A stretch of DNA of 64,000 bases from Microvirga pakistanensis (GCF_004458765.1 NZ_SPJX01000184.1:62001-126000); one strand, 5' to 3'; counted from the first letter of the stretch, positions 33,683-43,562 are shown. The notes: generated by a model from the sequence alone, not told the origin. A program made the numbers and translations.

Positions 33683-33915
33683 ACCCGGTTGGATCCGGCT
33701 CTCGGAGCCGGCCTGGGTGCATCTCCTTCATGCCCCTGCTGTTGCGGCTGCGCTGCCAGTGGAAGACTGCCTGGCCAGTATGGGTCTGGGAACGAACGTT
33801 GGAAGGGCTCAGCAAGGCTCGGAACGCATCAAGGCAACCGAATTGCAAGTCTCAAACGATCAAGTTCGTCGCTGCGGAATGCTCAGGCTGACGCGTCGAG
33901 ACATGGAGATGAACG

Positions 33916-35334
33916 ATGGATAACATCATTCCCGTTCTGATGTGCGGAGGATCGGGGACCCGCTTGTGGCCCGTCTCGCGTGCCAGCGAACCCAAGCAGT
34001 TTCATGCGCTGTCCGGTGAGAGAAGCCTGTTTCAGCAGACGGTCCAGCGGTTCCGCACCGAACTCTATGCAGAACCGCTCGTGATCGTGAACAACAATCA
34101 CCGAGACCTTGCGCTGCGGGAAATCGGAGAGCTCCAATCCGGCCCGGTTCGCCTCCTCGTTGAACCATGCGTGCGCAGCACGGCGCCGGCTATCGCCGCC
34201 GCCGCGGCTTTGATCGCGGAAGAAGATCCTGACCGGCTGATGCTTGTGGCTCCGAGCGACCATCTGATCGAGAAGGCGGAAGTGTTCTCCGATGCGGTGA
34301 GTCAGGCGGCCCATGCGGCGCGCCAGGGACAAATCGTCCTGTTCGGGATTCGGCCGACGCATGCAGAGACCGGGTTCGGTTACATCGAGGTCGGAGAGTC
34401 TTTCGACGACATCAGCTTCAAGGTCGCCGGCTTCGTTGAGAAGCCGAAGCGGCCCGCCGCGGAAGCGATGCTCGCCGCGGGGCGTCATTTGTGGAACAGC
34501 GGCATCTTCATGTTCACCGCGCGCACGATCATGATGGAACTCGAGCAATATGCGCCGGACGTCATGGCCTGCGCCCGCCGGGCCGTGAGCTCCGCTCATC
34601 GCAGTAATGACACCATCCGCCTTTCGGCGGAGTTCGACATGGCCCCTGCGATTTCCATCGACTATGCGGTCATGGAGAGGAGCGACCGGCTCGTCTGCGT
34701 CCCCGTATCGCCGAACTGGCGTGACCTTGGCTCCTGGTCGGCGCTATGGGATGCCGGATCGAAGGACACCGACGGCAATGTGGCGCGCGGCGACACGATC
34801 CTCCATGACGTGCGCAACAGCTACGTGCACGGAAACTCGCGACTTGTGGCTGTCATGGGTGTCGAGAAGATCGTGGTGGTCGATACGGCCGATGCCGTTC
34901 TCATCAGCTCCCTCGATCAGGCTCAGAACGTCGGGCGTCTTGCCATCGAGCTGGCGTCTACGAAGAGGCCCGAGGCCAATCTCCACCGCAAGGTTCGCAG
35001 GCCTTGGGGATCCTACGAGTGCCTGCGGCTTGGCGAAGGCTTCCAGGTCAAGCACATCATCGTCGACGTGGCGGGGCGTCTGTCCCTCCAATATCACCAT
35101 CATCGGTCGGAGCATTGGACCGTCGTGTCGGGGACGGCGCGCGTCACTGTCGGAGACAGGATCTTCGTCATGGGGGCGAACGAGTCCGTGTACATCCCGA
35201 AGGGCGACGTGCACAGGCTGGAGAATATCGGCGACGATGAACTGCACCTGATCGAGGTCCAGTGCGGCACCTACCTCGGCGAGGATGATATCGTGCGCCT
35301 GGAAGATCAGTATGATCGTATCGTCACGATCTGA
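33916..35334 (+). CDS. Mannose-1-phosphate guanylyltransferase / mannose-6-phosphate isomerase (AlgA/ManC type)
   Basis: A 472-residue bifunctional enzyme of the type II PMI-GMP group that supplies GDP-mannose. The nucleotidyltransferase part has VLMCGGSGTRLWPVSR (about residues 7-22) and FVEKPKRPAAE (pyrophosphorylase motif). The C-terminal cupin part has QYHHHRSEHWTVVSG (about residues 390-404, zinc ligands) and YIPKGDVHRLEN. Together with the upstream AlgD homologue it gives a complete route from fructose-6-phosphate derivatives to GDP-mannuronate, apart from phosphomannomutase. Confidence 0.95.
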   Translation: MDNIIPVLMCGGSGTRLWPVSRASEPKQFHALSGERSLFQQTVQRFRTELYAEPLVIVNNNHRDLALREIGELQSGPVRLLVEPCVRSTAPAIAAAAALIAEEDPDRLMLVAPSDHLIEKAEVFSDAVSQAAHAARQGQIVLFGIRPTHAETGFGYIEVGESFDDISFKVAGFVEKPKRPAAEAMLAAGRHLWNSGIFMFTARTIMMELEQYAPDVMACARRAVSSAHRSNDTIRLSAEFDMAPAISIDYAVMERSDRLVCVPVSPNWRDLGSWSALWDAGSKDTDGNVARGDTILHDVRNSYVHGNSRLVAVMGVEKIVVVDTADAVLISSLDQAQNVGRLAIELASTKRPEANLHRKVRRPWGSYECLRLGEGFQVKHIIVDVAGRLSLQYHHHRSEHWTVVSGTARVTVGDRIFVMGANESVYIPKGDVHRLENIGDDELHLIEVQCGTYLGEDDIVRLEDQYDRIVTI

Positions 35335-36061
35335 TTGAGGGCTGCGAGAATCAATGTAGCCGTTGTCGCCCGCTTCTGAGCTCAGGAAGCCCGCGAGTCG
35401 CCGGCCTCGTCGCCTCCGAGGCGATGCCGGCTCCGCGATTTCCGTAGACGGCGTTGTGCCGGAAGGTATTCCATACACCGGAATCGAATCCTGCCGACCT
35501 CTTGTCTCGCTGGCCCGTACAGCGGTTGTGCTCGACGATCTTCCCCGACAAGCCTTCCTTGATGTCAGCGCATTCTTTTCCGCGTGCGTTGAACGTCTTG
35601 TGGTGGATCCAGTCCGCGTCCGGCCGATCGACGCTCGCAGCATGAGTCGAGCTGCAGATTCTCAGTCCATGGCCTTCTCCGGACCAGTGACGATTGATTT
35701 CGCGAATGCCATCCGTCCGCGCGGTTTGGATAGGTAGCGAGGCAAGGCGCTGGATTGCCTGTCGGGACACAAGAAAGCCATATCGTGCTTGCAAATTCTC
35801 ACGGAAGTACCCTCGATGTCGCTACTACGAAATAGCTTCACCGATAAGGTATTTGTGCGAGCTGCCATATTGAAGACGCAAACAAGTCGAAGACCGCGAT
35901 AGGCGAAAGAAGTATTTTTCGCTTGCGATGGTTTGATGTCGTCCGATGATATCGATCTGGTACTCCCAAAGCAGTAACTATTACCTCCTTTTCATCAGTA
36001 GTTCCTGCCGAGCCTCCTCGTATAATCAGGGGTAATCTTTGCGAAAAGGGATCCCCCCCCA
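35335..36061. other. Long region between the AlgA-like gene and the LuxR-type regulator
   Basis: The first half holds a possible decayed beta-helix gene on the minus strand, listed separately. The second half (about 35800-36045) has lower GC content and no open frame. An eight-base C tract at 36053-36060 lies just before the next start codon. Confidence 0.5.
35351..35794 (-). pseudogene. Possible remnant of a right-handed beta-helix protein
   Basis: On the minus strand, 148 codons include IHHKTFNARGKECADIKEG, then VEHNRCTGQRDKRSAGFDSG and WNTFRHNAVYGNRGAGI. The regular spacing of asparagine and glycine residues and the NTFRHNAVYGNRGAG block resemble coils of parallel beta-helix polysaccharide-acting proteins (epimerases, lyases). 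There is no ribosome binding site, the N-terminal part is poor, and the fold would be far from complete, so a truncated or decayed gene is more likely than a working one. Its place beside GDP-mannuronate genes is suggestive. Confidence 0.4.
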
Positions 36062-36853
36062 ATGTCAAACACGCTTCAAGTCACAACGATCTTGGGCTGC
36101 AAGAATTCCATGCTCCGCGAGGGGATCCGGCACATCCTGTCGAGCACCCGCTACAAGGTGCATCCCGAGGATCTGAGCTCCCGGGGCACGGCAGTCCCCC
36201 AGCTCTACGGGCACGCTCCGTTCCTCTTCATCATCGACAGCAATCTCTATCCGAGCGGAATGATCAACATCGTGCGGGATCTGAAGACGCAGCATATCAA
36301 CGCGCGTGTCGTCGTTCTCGCGGACGGGTTCGACCTGGATGAAATGAAGCTCGTTCTTCAAGCCGGTGCAGACGGCTACTGCCTCGCGACCACGGGCTGC
36401 GAAGCGCTGATCAAATATCTGGACCTCGTCATGCTGGGAGAGGTCGTCTTCCCGTCCTTCGCGTTCTTGAGCGCCATATCGCCCGCAGGCGAGGCAACAG
36501 TTCCGCACAAGGAAAACACTCCGATCTCGATGCCTCTTCCTCAGGCGGAGCGACTGGCCGAGGCAAAGGATTCCGTCATCCGGACCCTATCCAGCCGCGA
36601 GGCGGAAATTCTGCAATGCCTGATGGAAGGTGCGCCGAACAAAGTGATCGCGCGCAAGCTCGAGGTCGCAGAGGCAACCGTCAAGGTTCATATCAAGGCG
36701 ATCTTGAGAAAGATTCGGGTGGCCAATCGCACCCAGGCCGCCATGTGGGCGGTCAATCACCTGTCCGGCTCCGGTCAGGAGGCGCCATGGGTGCAATCCT
36801 CGTCCGGCGACCATGCCGTGTCGCAGGCCTCTCCGCTTGTGAAACTTTTCTGA
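36062..36853 (+). CDS. LuxR/NarL-type response regulator (paralogue A)
   Basis: A 263-residue protein with a divergent receiver domain (residues 5-130; possible phosphoacceptor D in PFLFIIDSNLY; VVVLADGFD and AGADGYCL). A linker follows, then a C-terminal LuxR helix-turn-helix (about 178-240; LSSREAEILQCLMEGAPNKV, EATVKVHIKAIL). It is a close paralogue of the protein at 37635, sharing LDLVMLGE-VFPS and almost the whole DNA-binding domain. An eight-base C tract separates the ribosome binding site (AAAAGGG) from the ATG. Targets are unknown. Confidence 0.9.
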   Translation: MSNTLQVTTILGCKNSMLREGIRHILSSTRYKVHPEDLSSRGTAVPQLYGHAPFLFIIDSNLYPSGMINIVRDLKTQHINARVVVLADGFDLDEMKLVLQAGADGYCLATTGCEALIKYLDLVMLGEVVFPSFAFLSAISPAGEATVPHKENTPISMPLPQAERLAEAKDSVIRTLSSREAEILQCLMEGAPNKVIARKLEVAEATVKVHIKAILRKIRVANRTQAAMWAVNHLSGSGQEAPWVQSSSGDHAVSQASPLVKLF

Positions 36854-36896
36854 GGTGTCAAAGCAATGCGCTTCGGCTCGTGCTTCGTGCGTCAGG

Positions 36897-37024
36897 CGTG
36901 AAAAGTGGATTTGCACTTTTGGGGTCAATCCGATGCTCCGCTCTTAGGACGGCGCATCGTCTGGTGCGGAAAACCGGGTCCACTTTTTCCTGACGCGGCC
37001 CTCCGGGTCCGCATGATGCGCTAG
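36897..37024. repeat. CTAG-ended intergenic palindromic element (copy 5)
   Basis: It contains GTGAAAAGTGGATTTGCACTTTTGGGG and the segments GGCGCATCGTCTGGTGCGGAA and AACCGGGTCCACTTTTTCC, which match copy 4, and ends GATGCGCTAG at 37024. The final CTA (37021-37023) is the stop codon of the convergent DUF6894 gene. The left end has lost its CTAG. Confidence 0.75.
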
Positions 37025-37248
37025 TGCAAGCTGTGCGTGAGCTTGATTGAGAAGAGCACCTTGCCGCTTGGGTCCGTGGCCTCCAGCCGCCATCGATCCC
37101 AGTCGATCAGTTCCCCATCCGCTTCTGCGCGGAGTTCCGCAATCGCTTTGAGGGCTTGGGCCCATGCCTGGTCCAGATCCCTCACGTCGACGCCTTCGTC
37201 GTCGATTATCGTCTCTTCATCGCTCATCAGGTTGAAGTAACATCTCAT
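37021..37248 (-). CDS. DUF6894 family small protein
   Basis: A 75-residue protein beginning MRCYFNLMSDEETIIDDEGV. It has the family pattern YFNL---E-I-D-EGV-V-DLD-A, an alpha-helical middle (AWAQALKAIAELRAEADGEL) and a C-terminal strand pair (RLEATDPSGKVLFSIKL). DUF6894 proteins are abundant in Hyphomicrobiales and have no known function. The stop codon is supplied by repeat copy 5. Confidence 0.88.
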   Translation of the reverse strand: MRCYFNLMSDEETIIDDEGVDVRDLDQAWAQALKAIAELRAEADGELIDWDRWRLEATDPSGKVLFSIKLTHSLH

Positions 37249-37634
37249 GATCAGTAGGGGCAGACCGGCTCTATTTGGAACGATATGTTATTTAGATCGA
37301 CCGTGAGGCATTTCCATACTGCGGATCGCAGGGATTTTGTCCTGGGATGTCGCGCAAGCTCTTTATCCCAGATCGACGTCCAATGGCATAGTTTTGTTGG
37401 GACAAATTGGTCTCAGGCCAGCCTTGGATCGGGCAGCCATCGTGAATGCCTCACGTAAGGGCGGCACACCTGCCGCAAATGATACGAAGTATCGCAAAGA
37501 ATTCACCACGTTAACAAATATTTAACAGATGTGAATAGGAAGTCATTGTAGGAATTCAGCGAATAAGCTAATTTCCCTAAAGGAAAATGTCGGATTCTCT
37601 CGCGTTTGGACTGTAGACCAGAAAAGGCGCTCCC
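37249..37634. other. Upstream region of paralogue B
   Basis: No gene is supported in these 386 bases. They hold the exact CtrA box listed next. Confidence 0.55.
37511..37526 (+). promoter_or_regulatory. CtrA box, exact TTAA-N7-TTAAC
   Basis: TTAA (37511-37514), CAAATAT, TTAAC (37522-37526), 108 bases before the start of the LuxR-type regulator. It is the only exact full-length site found in the intergenic stretches of the window. Confidence 0.7.
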
Positions 37635-38453
37635 ATGCGGAAAACCTACGATCTTGATGGTGCGTCCCTCCCGAGCTTGCCGCTCACGAGAGACATCGGG
37701 CAGGCCCGGTACCTGGAATTGGCTCACGCATCCGATGCGTCCCAGGATCGGTACATGAATCCTGAGACGACCCCCACTCTCCTTGTCGAGCCCAATACCC
37801 TTCTTCGAGAGGGATTGAGGCGGATCCTGGCTGAGACGGCCTATAATCCCGTTGCCTTGTCGGCGAGCTTCGACGAGGTCTTGGCCGCCTGGAAGCCGGA
37901 GGCTGCTCCGTTCCTGCTGATCATGGACGGCGCGCGAGATCACGAGGAAGCCTGCGATCAGATTCGGCAGATCAAGAAGCAATCTTCTTCTGCCCGGGTG
38001 CTGATGCTCGTCGACCAATACGATCTCAAGCAGATCATCACGGCCTTCCAGGCGGGGGCGGATGCCTATCTCGTCAAGTCCGTATCCTGCGAGGTCCTGG
38101 TGAAGACGCTGGATCTCGTCATGCTGGGAGAGATCGTGTTCCCGTCGGCCGTTCTTGAGCTGCTGAATGAGCACGTTCTGCAGCCGAGCGACGCAGGGGA
38201 GGCCCAGGGCGCTGCGAAGGACTTCGACGGACAATTCCAGAGCAAGGGCCTGTCCGTTCGCGAAACGGTGATCCTGCGGTGCCTCATGGAAGGCGATTCG
38301 AACAAGCTCATCGCGCGCAAGTTCGACATCACCGAAGCAACCGTCAAGGTTCACGTCAAGGCGATCCTGCGCAAGATCCAAGCCAAGAACAGGACGCAAG
38401 CCGCCATCTGGGCCGCGAGCCATCTGCCCACCGAGGGGCCGTTCTCCGCCTGA
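37635..38453 (+). CDS. LuxR/NarL-type response regulator (paralogue B)
   Basis: A 272-residue protein. A 41-residue N-terminal extension precedes the receiver domain (about residues 45-165; PTLLVEPNTLLREGLRRILA, phosphoacceptor region FLLIMDGARD, MLVDQYDL, AGADAYLVKS). The LuxR helix-turn-helix follows (about 205-265; LSVRETVILRCLMEGDSNKL, EATVKVHVKAIL). Without the extension, an in-frame ATG at 37755 would be the start. It is the paralogue of the protein at 36062, with a repeat and DUF6894 between them, and its upstream region has an exact CtrA box. Confidence 0.9.
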   Translation: MRKTYDLDGASLPSLPLTRDIGQARYLELAHASDASQDRYMNPETTPTLLVEPNTLLREGLRRILAETAYNPVALSASFDEVLAAWKPEAAPFLLIMDGARDHEEACDQIRQIKKQSSSARVLMLVDQYDLKQIITAFQAGADAYLVKSVSCEVLVKTLDLVMLGEIVFPSAVLELLNEHVLQPSDAGEAQGAAKDFDGQFQSKGLSVRETVILRCLMEGDSNKLIARKFDITEATVKVHVKAILRKIQAKNRTQAAIWAASHLPTEGPFSA

Positions 38454-38470
38454 GGCGACGGGTCTGCGCC

Positions 38471-40111
38471 TCAGGCCGATTGTCTGATCACCTCGACCGT
38501 GTGACCATGATCCTCCAGGATCATGGCGGCGCCTTTTTCCGCGATCATGAGCGTCGGCGAGTTGGTGTTTCCGCTGGTGATCGCCGGCATGACGGAAGCG
38601 TCGATCACCCGCAGGCCGTCGATGCCGCGCACCCTCAGGCGCTCGTCCGTCACGGCCATGGGATCGTTCTCCGGCCCCATCTTTGCCGTGCCCACCGGAT
38701 GGAAGATGGTGGTGCCGATGTCGCGGGCCCCCTGAAGAAGCTCCTCGTCCGAGTTCAAGTGGGCGCCTGGCTTGTATTCCTCCGGCCGGTATTTCTGGAG
38801 CGCCGGCATGGACACGATGTGGCGGACGAGGCGTAAGGAATCGACCGCAACCTGCTGGTCCTCCGGCGTCGACAGGTAATTGGGCCGGATCGAAGGTGGG
38901 TCGGCGGCATTGTGGCTGCGAATCCTGATGGTGCCGCGGCTCGTCGGCCGCAGGTTGCAGACGCTGGCCGTGAAAGCCGGGAAGGGGTGTGGATCCTCCC
39001 CGAACTTTTCGAGCGACAGGGGTTGGATATGAAACTGAAGGTTGGGCGTCGCGTAATCCGCAGACGAGCGGGTGAATGCCCCAAGCTGTGACGGCGCCAT
39101 CGTGAGCGGACCGCGCCGGAACAGGGCGTATTCGAGTGCCATGAAGCCTTTCTTGACGAGGGATCGATACTCCTCGTTGAGCGTACGCGCCCCATGGACT
39201 TTATAGATGGGACGCAGCTGCAGGTGATCCTGCAGGTTCTCGCCCACGCCCGGCAGGTGGCGAATGACTTCAATTCCATGCTGCTGCAGGAGATTGCCGT
39301 CCCCGACTCCTGACAATTGCAGAATCTGCGGAGAGGCCACCGCCCCGGCGGACAGAATGACTTCGTTGCGCGCATGGATGCGCCGAAGAGTGCCCTGCTG
39401 CAGGATCTCGACGCCCATGGCCCGCGTGCCCTCGAAGAGGATGCGCGTGGCGTGCGCGTTGATCTCGAGCTTCAGGTTCGGGCGAGAAAGGGCCGGCCTC
39501 AGAAAGCCCCGCGCCGCGGACCAGCGCCGCCCGTTCTTCTGGTTGACGTGGAAGTAGGAGATTCCCTCGTTGCTGCCCGTGTTGAAATCGGTCGTGCGAG
39601 GAATGCCGGCCTGTACGGCGGCCTCGATGAAGGTGTCGAGGATGTCCCAGCGCATGCGGGGCGGCTCGACGCGCCATTCCCCGCCGCTGCCATGATGCTC
39701 GCCGGCGCCGAGATAGTGGTCCAGGTGCTGACGGAAGATGGGACGCACGTCGTCCCAGCCCCAGCCTTTCAGGCCCATCTGGCGCCAGTTGTCATAATCC
39801 TCGCGCTGGCCGCGCATGTAGATCATGGCGTTGATGGCCGAGCAGCCGCCCAGGACCTTGCCGCGCGGGTAGTTTAGAACGCGGCCATTGAGCCCGGGCT
39901 CGCTCTCCGTCTTGAACATCCAATCCGAGCGAGGATTGCCGATGGCGAACAGGTAGCCGACCGGAATGTGGAACCAGATCCAATTGTCCTTGCCCCCGGC
40001 TTCCAGCAGGCAGACGGAGTTGCTTGGATCCTTGGAGAGGCGGTTCGCCAGAACGCAGCCTGCCGAGCCTCCTCCGATGATGACGTAGTCGAACGTGGTG
40101 CTGTCGGACAT
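38471..40111 (-). CDS. GMC-family oxidoreductase (choline or alcohol dehydrogenase-like)
   Basis: A 546-residue FAD enzyme. The ADP-binding motif is YVIIGGGSAGCVLANRL (about residues 8-24), GMC signature 1 is around RGKVLGGCSAINAMIYMRG, and signature 2 is GAVASPQILQLSGVG (about 252-266). The C-terminal catalytic histidine is in FHPVGTAKMG, with NTNSPTLMIAEKGA near the end. Substrates in this group are primary alcohols such as choline, polyols or polyethylene glycols; the exact one is not evident. It follows livM by 33 bases as the last gene of the liv-type operon. The TTG at 40123 is rejected in favour of the ATG at 40111. Confidence 0.92.
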   Translation of the reverse strand: MSDSTTFDYVIIGGGSAGCVLANRLSKDPSNSVCLLEAGGKDNWIWFHIPVGYLFAIGNPRSDWMFKTESEPGLNGRVLNYPRGKVLGGCSAINAMIYMRGQREDYDNWRQMGLKGWGWDDVRPIFRQHLDHYLGAGEHHGSGGEWRVEPPRMRWDILDTFIEAAVQAGIPRTTDFNTGSNEGISYFHVNQKNGRRWSAARGFLRPALSRPNLKLEINAHATRILFEGTRAMGVEILQQGTLRRIHARNEVILSAGAVASPQILQLSGVGDGNLLQQHGIEVIRHLPGVGENLQDHLQLRPIYKVHGARTLNEEYRSLVKKGFMALEYALFRRGPLTMAPSQLGAFTRSSADYATPNLQFHIQPLSLEKFGEDPHPFPAFTASVCNLRPTSRGTIRIRSHNAADPPSIRPNYLSTPEDQQVAVDSLRLVRHIVSMPALQKYRPEEYKPGAHLNSDEELLQGARDIGTTIFHPVGTAKMGPENDPMAVTDERLRVRGIDGLRVIDASVMPAITSGNTNSPTLMIAEKGAAMILEDHGHTVEVIRQSA

Positions 40112-40144
40112 GACACGCCTCAACCGATGGCCGAGGGCACAGCC

Positions 40145-41119
40145 TCAGGCGGTGCCTTTGGGCCTGCGCTTCATGAGTTCCAGGATCTCGCCGACGATGC
40201 CCCGGCGGAACAGCAGCACGCAGATGACGAAGATGATGCCGATTAGAACCGTGACGGGGAATTGCGACGAGGCGAGATAGTTCTGCAGGGCGATGACCAG
40301 TCCCGCTCCCACGATCGGGCCGATCATGGTGCCGATGCCGCCGAGAAGCGTCATCAGGATGACCTCGCCGGACATCTGCCATTGCACGTCCGTGAGCGTG
40401 GCGAACTGGAAGACGATGGCCTTCGTTCCGCCCGCGAGGCCTGCGAGCGCGGCAGACATGACGAAGGCGCCGAGCTTGTAACGGTCGACCCTGTAACCGA
40501 GAGAGACGGCGCGCCGCTCGTTCTCGCGAATGGCCTTCAGGATGTTGCCGAAGGGCGAGTTGACGATGCGCCAGATCGCAAACAGCCCGAACAGGAAGAT
40601 CGCAAGCGTCAGATAGTACATCGCACGCGGCTCGTTGAGGTCGACGAGACCGAGCAGATGACCCCGCGGCACGCCCTGGATGCCGTCCTCGCCATGCGTG
40701 AACGGGGCCTGCAGGCAGATGAAGGCGAACATCTGCGACAGGGCCAGGGTGATCATGGCGAAATAGATGCCCTGACGGCGGATGGCCAGAAAGCCGATGA
40801 CGAGGCCCATGGCCGCGGCGCCGACCGCGCCGAGCAGAATGCCCGCAAGAGGCTCCCAGCCCCAAACCTTGACCGCATGCGCGGTGAAATAGGCCGCGCC
40901 GCCGAAGAAGGCGGCGTGGCCGAAGGAGAGGAGACCGACATAGCCGATGAGCAGGTTGAACGCGCAGGCAAACAGCGCGAAGCACAGGATGCTCATGAGG
41001 AAGACGGGATAGAAGAAGAACGGCGCGGCGACGAGGGCCGCCAGGGCGATCGCGCCGAACACGAGGGAAGGGGTGCGCAGCCGGGGCTGCTCTGCCAGGT
41101 ATTGGGTTCCGACAGCCAT
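40145..41119 (-). CDS. Branched-chain amino acid-type ABC transporter permease, LivM family
   Basis: A 324-residue inner-membrane permease with about nine hydrophobic segments, carrying the family stretches NLLIGYVGLLSFGHAAFFGG (about 53-72) and SALAGLAGG near residue 226. It forms the channel with the LivH-type partner upstream. The transported compound is probably linked to the GMC oxidoreductase encoded next in the operon, so amino acid specificity should not be assumed. Confidence 0.92.
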   Translation of the reverse strand: MAVGTQYLAEQPRLRTPSLVFGAIALAALVAAPFFFYPVFLMSILCFALFACAFNLLIGYVGLLSFGHAAFFGGAAYFTAHAVKVWGWEPLAGILLGAVGAAAMGLVIGFLAIRRQGIYFAMITLALSQMFAFICLQAPFTHGEDGIQGVPRGHLLGLVDLNEPRAMYYLTLAIFLFGLFAIWRIVNSPFGNILKAIRENERRAVSLGYRVDRYKLGAFVMSAALAGLAGGTKAIVFQFATLTDVQWQMSGEVILMTLLGGIGTMIGPIVGAGLVIALQNYLASSQFPVTVLIGIIFVICVLLFRRGIVGEILELMKRRPKGTA

Positions 41120-41123
41120 GATA

Positions 41124-42011
41124 TTACTCCTCCCGCCCGAACAGGCCCGCCGGCCTGACGAGCAGAACGATGGCCATGATCACGAAGATAACGATGCTCG
41201 AGGCTTCTGGGTAGAAGACCTTGGTCAGACCTTCGAGCACGCCGAGCACATAGCCGGTCACGATGGCGCCGAGGATCGACCCCATGCCGCCGACGACCAC
41301 CACGGCGAAGACGATGATGATCAGATTCGTGCCCATCAGCGGGCTGACCTGATAGATCGGGGCCGCCAGGACGCCCGCAAGAGCCGCAAGGGCAGCGCCC
41401 AGGCCATAGGTCAGCGTCAGGAGAAGCGGCACGTTCACGCCGAAGGCCTGGACGAGCGTGGCATTTTCCGTCGCCGCCCGGAGATAGGCGCCAAGCCTCG
41501 TTTTCTCGATGAGGAGCCACGTGCCGAGGCACACGAACAGGGAGGCGACGACCACCCATCCGCGATAGATCGGCATGAACATGAAGCCGAGATTGAGCGC
41601 GCCGGTCAGTTGGGCTGGCGGCGCATAAGGTTTGCCGGCGGCTCCGAACCAATGGCGGAACGCGCCCTCGAAGATAAGGGCCAGGCCAAAGGTCAGGAGG
41701 AGGCCGTAGAGGGGATCGAGGCCGTAGAGCCGCCTCAGCATGAAGCGCTCGATGAGGACGGCCACCACGCCGACGAGAAGCGGCGCGAGGACGAGAGCCG
41801 GCCAATAGCCGATCCCGGCATAGGTCAGCAGGAGATAGGCCGCGAAGGCGCCGAGCATGTACTGGGCGCCATGCGTGAAGTTGATCACCCGCAGCAGGCC
41901 GAAGATGACCGCGAGTCCCAGGCTGAGCATGGCATAGAAGGAGCCGTTGATCAGGCCGATGAGGATCTGGCCGTAGAGAGCGGGAGCGGGAATGCCGAAA
42001 ATCGTGCTCAT
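41124..42011 (-). CDS. Branched-chain amino acid-type ABC transporter permease, LivH family
   Basis: A 295-residue permease with about eight hydrophobic segments and the LivH signatures GLINGSFYAMLSLGLAVIFG (about 17-36), INFTHGAQYMLGAF and VVVGGMGSILGAIVTG (about 233-248). It is 4 bases before livM. The two permeases, two ATPases and a periplasmic binding protein form a complete HAAT-family importer. Confidence 0.93.
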   Translation of the reverse strand: MSTIFGIPAPALYGQILIGLINGSFYAMLSLGLAVIFGLLRVINFTHGAQYMLGAFAAYLLLTYAGIGYWPALVLAPLLVGVVAVLIERFMLRRLYGLDPLYGLLLTFGLALIFEGAFRHWFGAAGKPYAPPAQLTGALNLGFMFMPIYRGWVVVASLFVCLGTWLLIEKTRLGAYLRAATENATLVQAFGVNVPLLLTLTYGLGAALAALAGVLAAPIYQVSPLMGTNLIIIVFAVVVVGGMGSILGAIVTGYVLGVLEGLTKVFYPEASSIVIFVIMAIVLLVRPAGLFGREE

Positions 42012-42016
42012 GCGTC

Positions 42017-42716
<700 letters not shown>

Positions 42717-42724
<8 letters not shown>

Positions 42725-43475
42725 GCTCTGTCCCCATATAGGCTTCACGTACGCGCGGATCGGCGCTGACGGTCGCGTAGGATCCGTCGGAAAGAATTTC
42801 TCCGCGCGCCAGAACGGTGACGCGGTCGCACAGATCCGCCACGACGTTCAGGTTGTGCTCCACCATGAGCACCGTGCGGTTCCGGGCGACGCGCCTGATC
42901 AGTTCGGCGATGCGTCCGATGTCCTCGTGCCCCATGCCGGCCATGGGTTCGTCGAGGAGGAGCATGGCCGGGTCGAGGGCGAGGGTCGTCGCGATCTCGA
43001 GCGCACGCTTGCGGCCGTAGGACAGTTCCGACGCCGTCAGGTGCGCGTAGGCGGAGAGATTGACCGCGTCGATCAGCTCCATCGCGCGTTGATCGAGGAC
43101 CGAGAGGCTGCCGGAGGACAGCCAGAACTGGGTGGCGAGGCCTTTCGGCCGCTGAAGCGCCACGCGTACATTGTCGAGCACCGAGAGATGCGGAAACACC
43201 GCGGAGATCTGGAACGAGCGCACGAGCCCGAGGCGCGCCACCTCGGCAGGCTTTAGCCCCGTGATGTCGTTCCCGCGGAAGACGATCTGCCCGCGCGTGG
43301 GCGTAAGAAACTTGGTGAGAAGGTTGAAGACCGTCGTCTTGCCGGCGCCGTTCGGGCCGATCAAGGCATGGATCGTGCCTTCGTTGACGGACAGCGTCAC
43401 ATCCTTCACCGCGACGAAGCCGCGAAACTCCATGGTGAGGCCTGTGGCGCTCAATATCGGTTGAGTACTGACCAT
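42717..43475 (-). CDS. ABC transporter ATPase, LivG family
   Basis: A 252-residue ATPase with Walker A LIGPNGAGKTTVFNLLT (about residues 37-53), a LivG-type insertion, the signature ELSYGRKRALEIATTLA, Walker B LLLDEPMAG, and VLMVEHNLNVVADLCDRVTV. The ATG at 43475 is chosen; the longer frame to 43499 lacks family support. It follows the binding-protein gene after an intercistronic hairpin. Confidence 0.93.
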
Positions 43476-43519
43476 CTGTCGGCCGCTGATCCCGAGCAAT
43501 GAAGAAACAGGAATGAAAG

Positions 43520-43547
43520 GGCGAGGACGGCCTGCACCGTCCTCGCC
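43520..43547 (-). terminator. Intercistronic hairpin between the binding protein and livG
   Basis: GGCGAGGACGG and CCGTCCTCGCC form an 11-base-pair stem (43520-43530 with 43537-43547). On the minus strand it is followed only by CTTTC, so it probably stabilises or partly terminates the abundant binding-protein message rather than stopping all transcription. Confidence 0.65.
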
Positions 43548-43562
43548 TCGTCGGTTGGGCGA

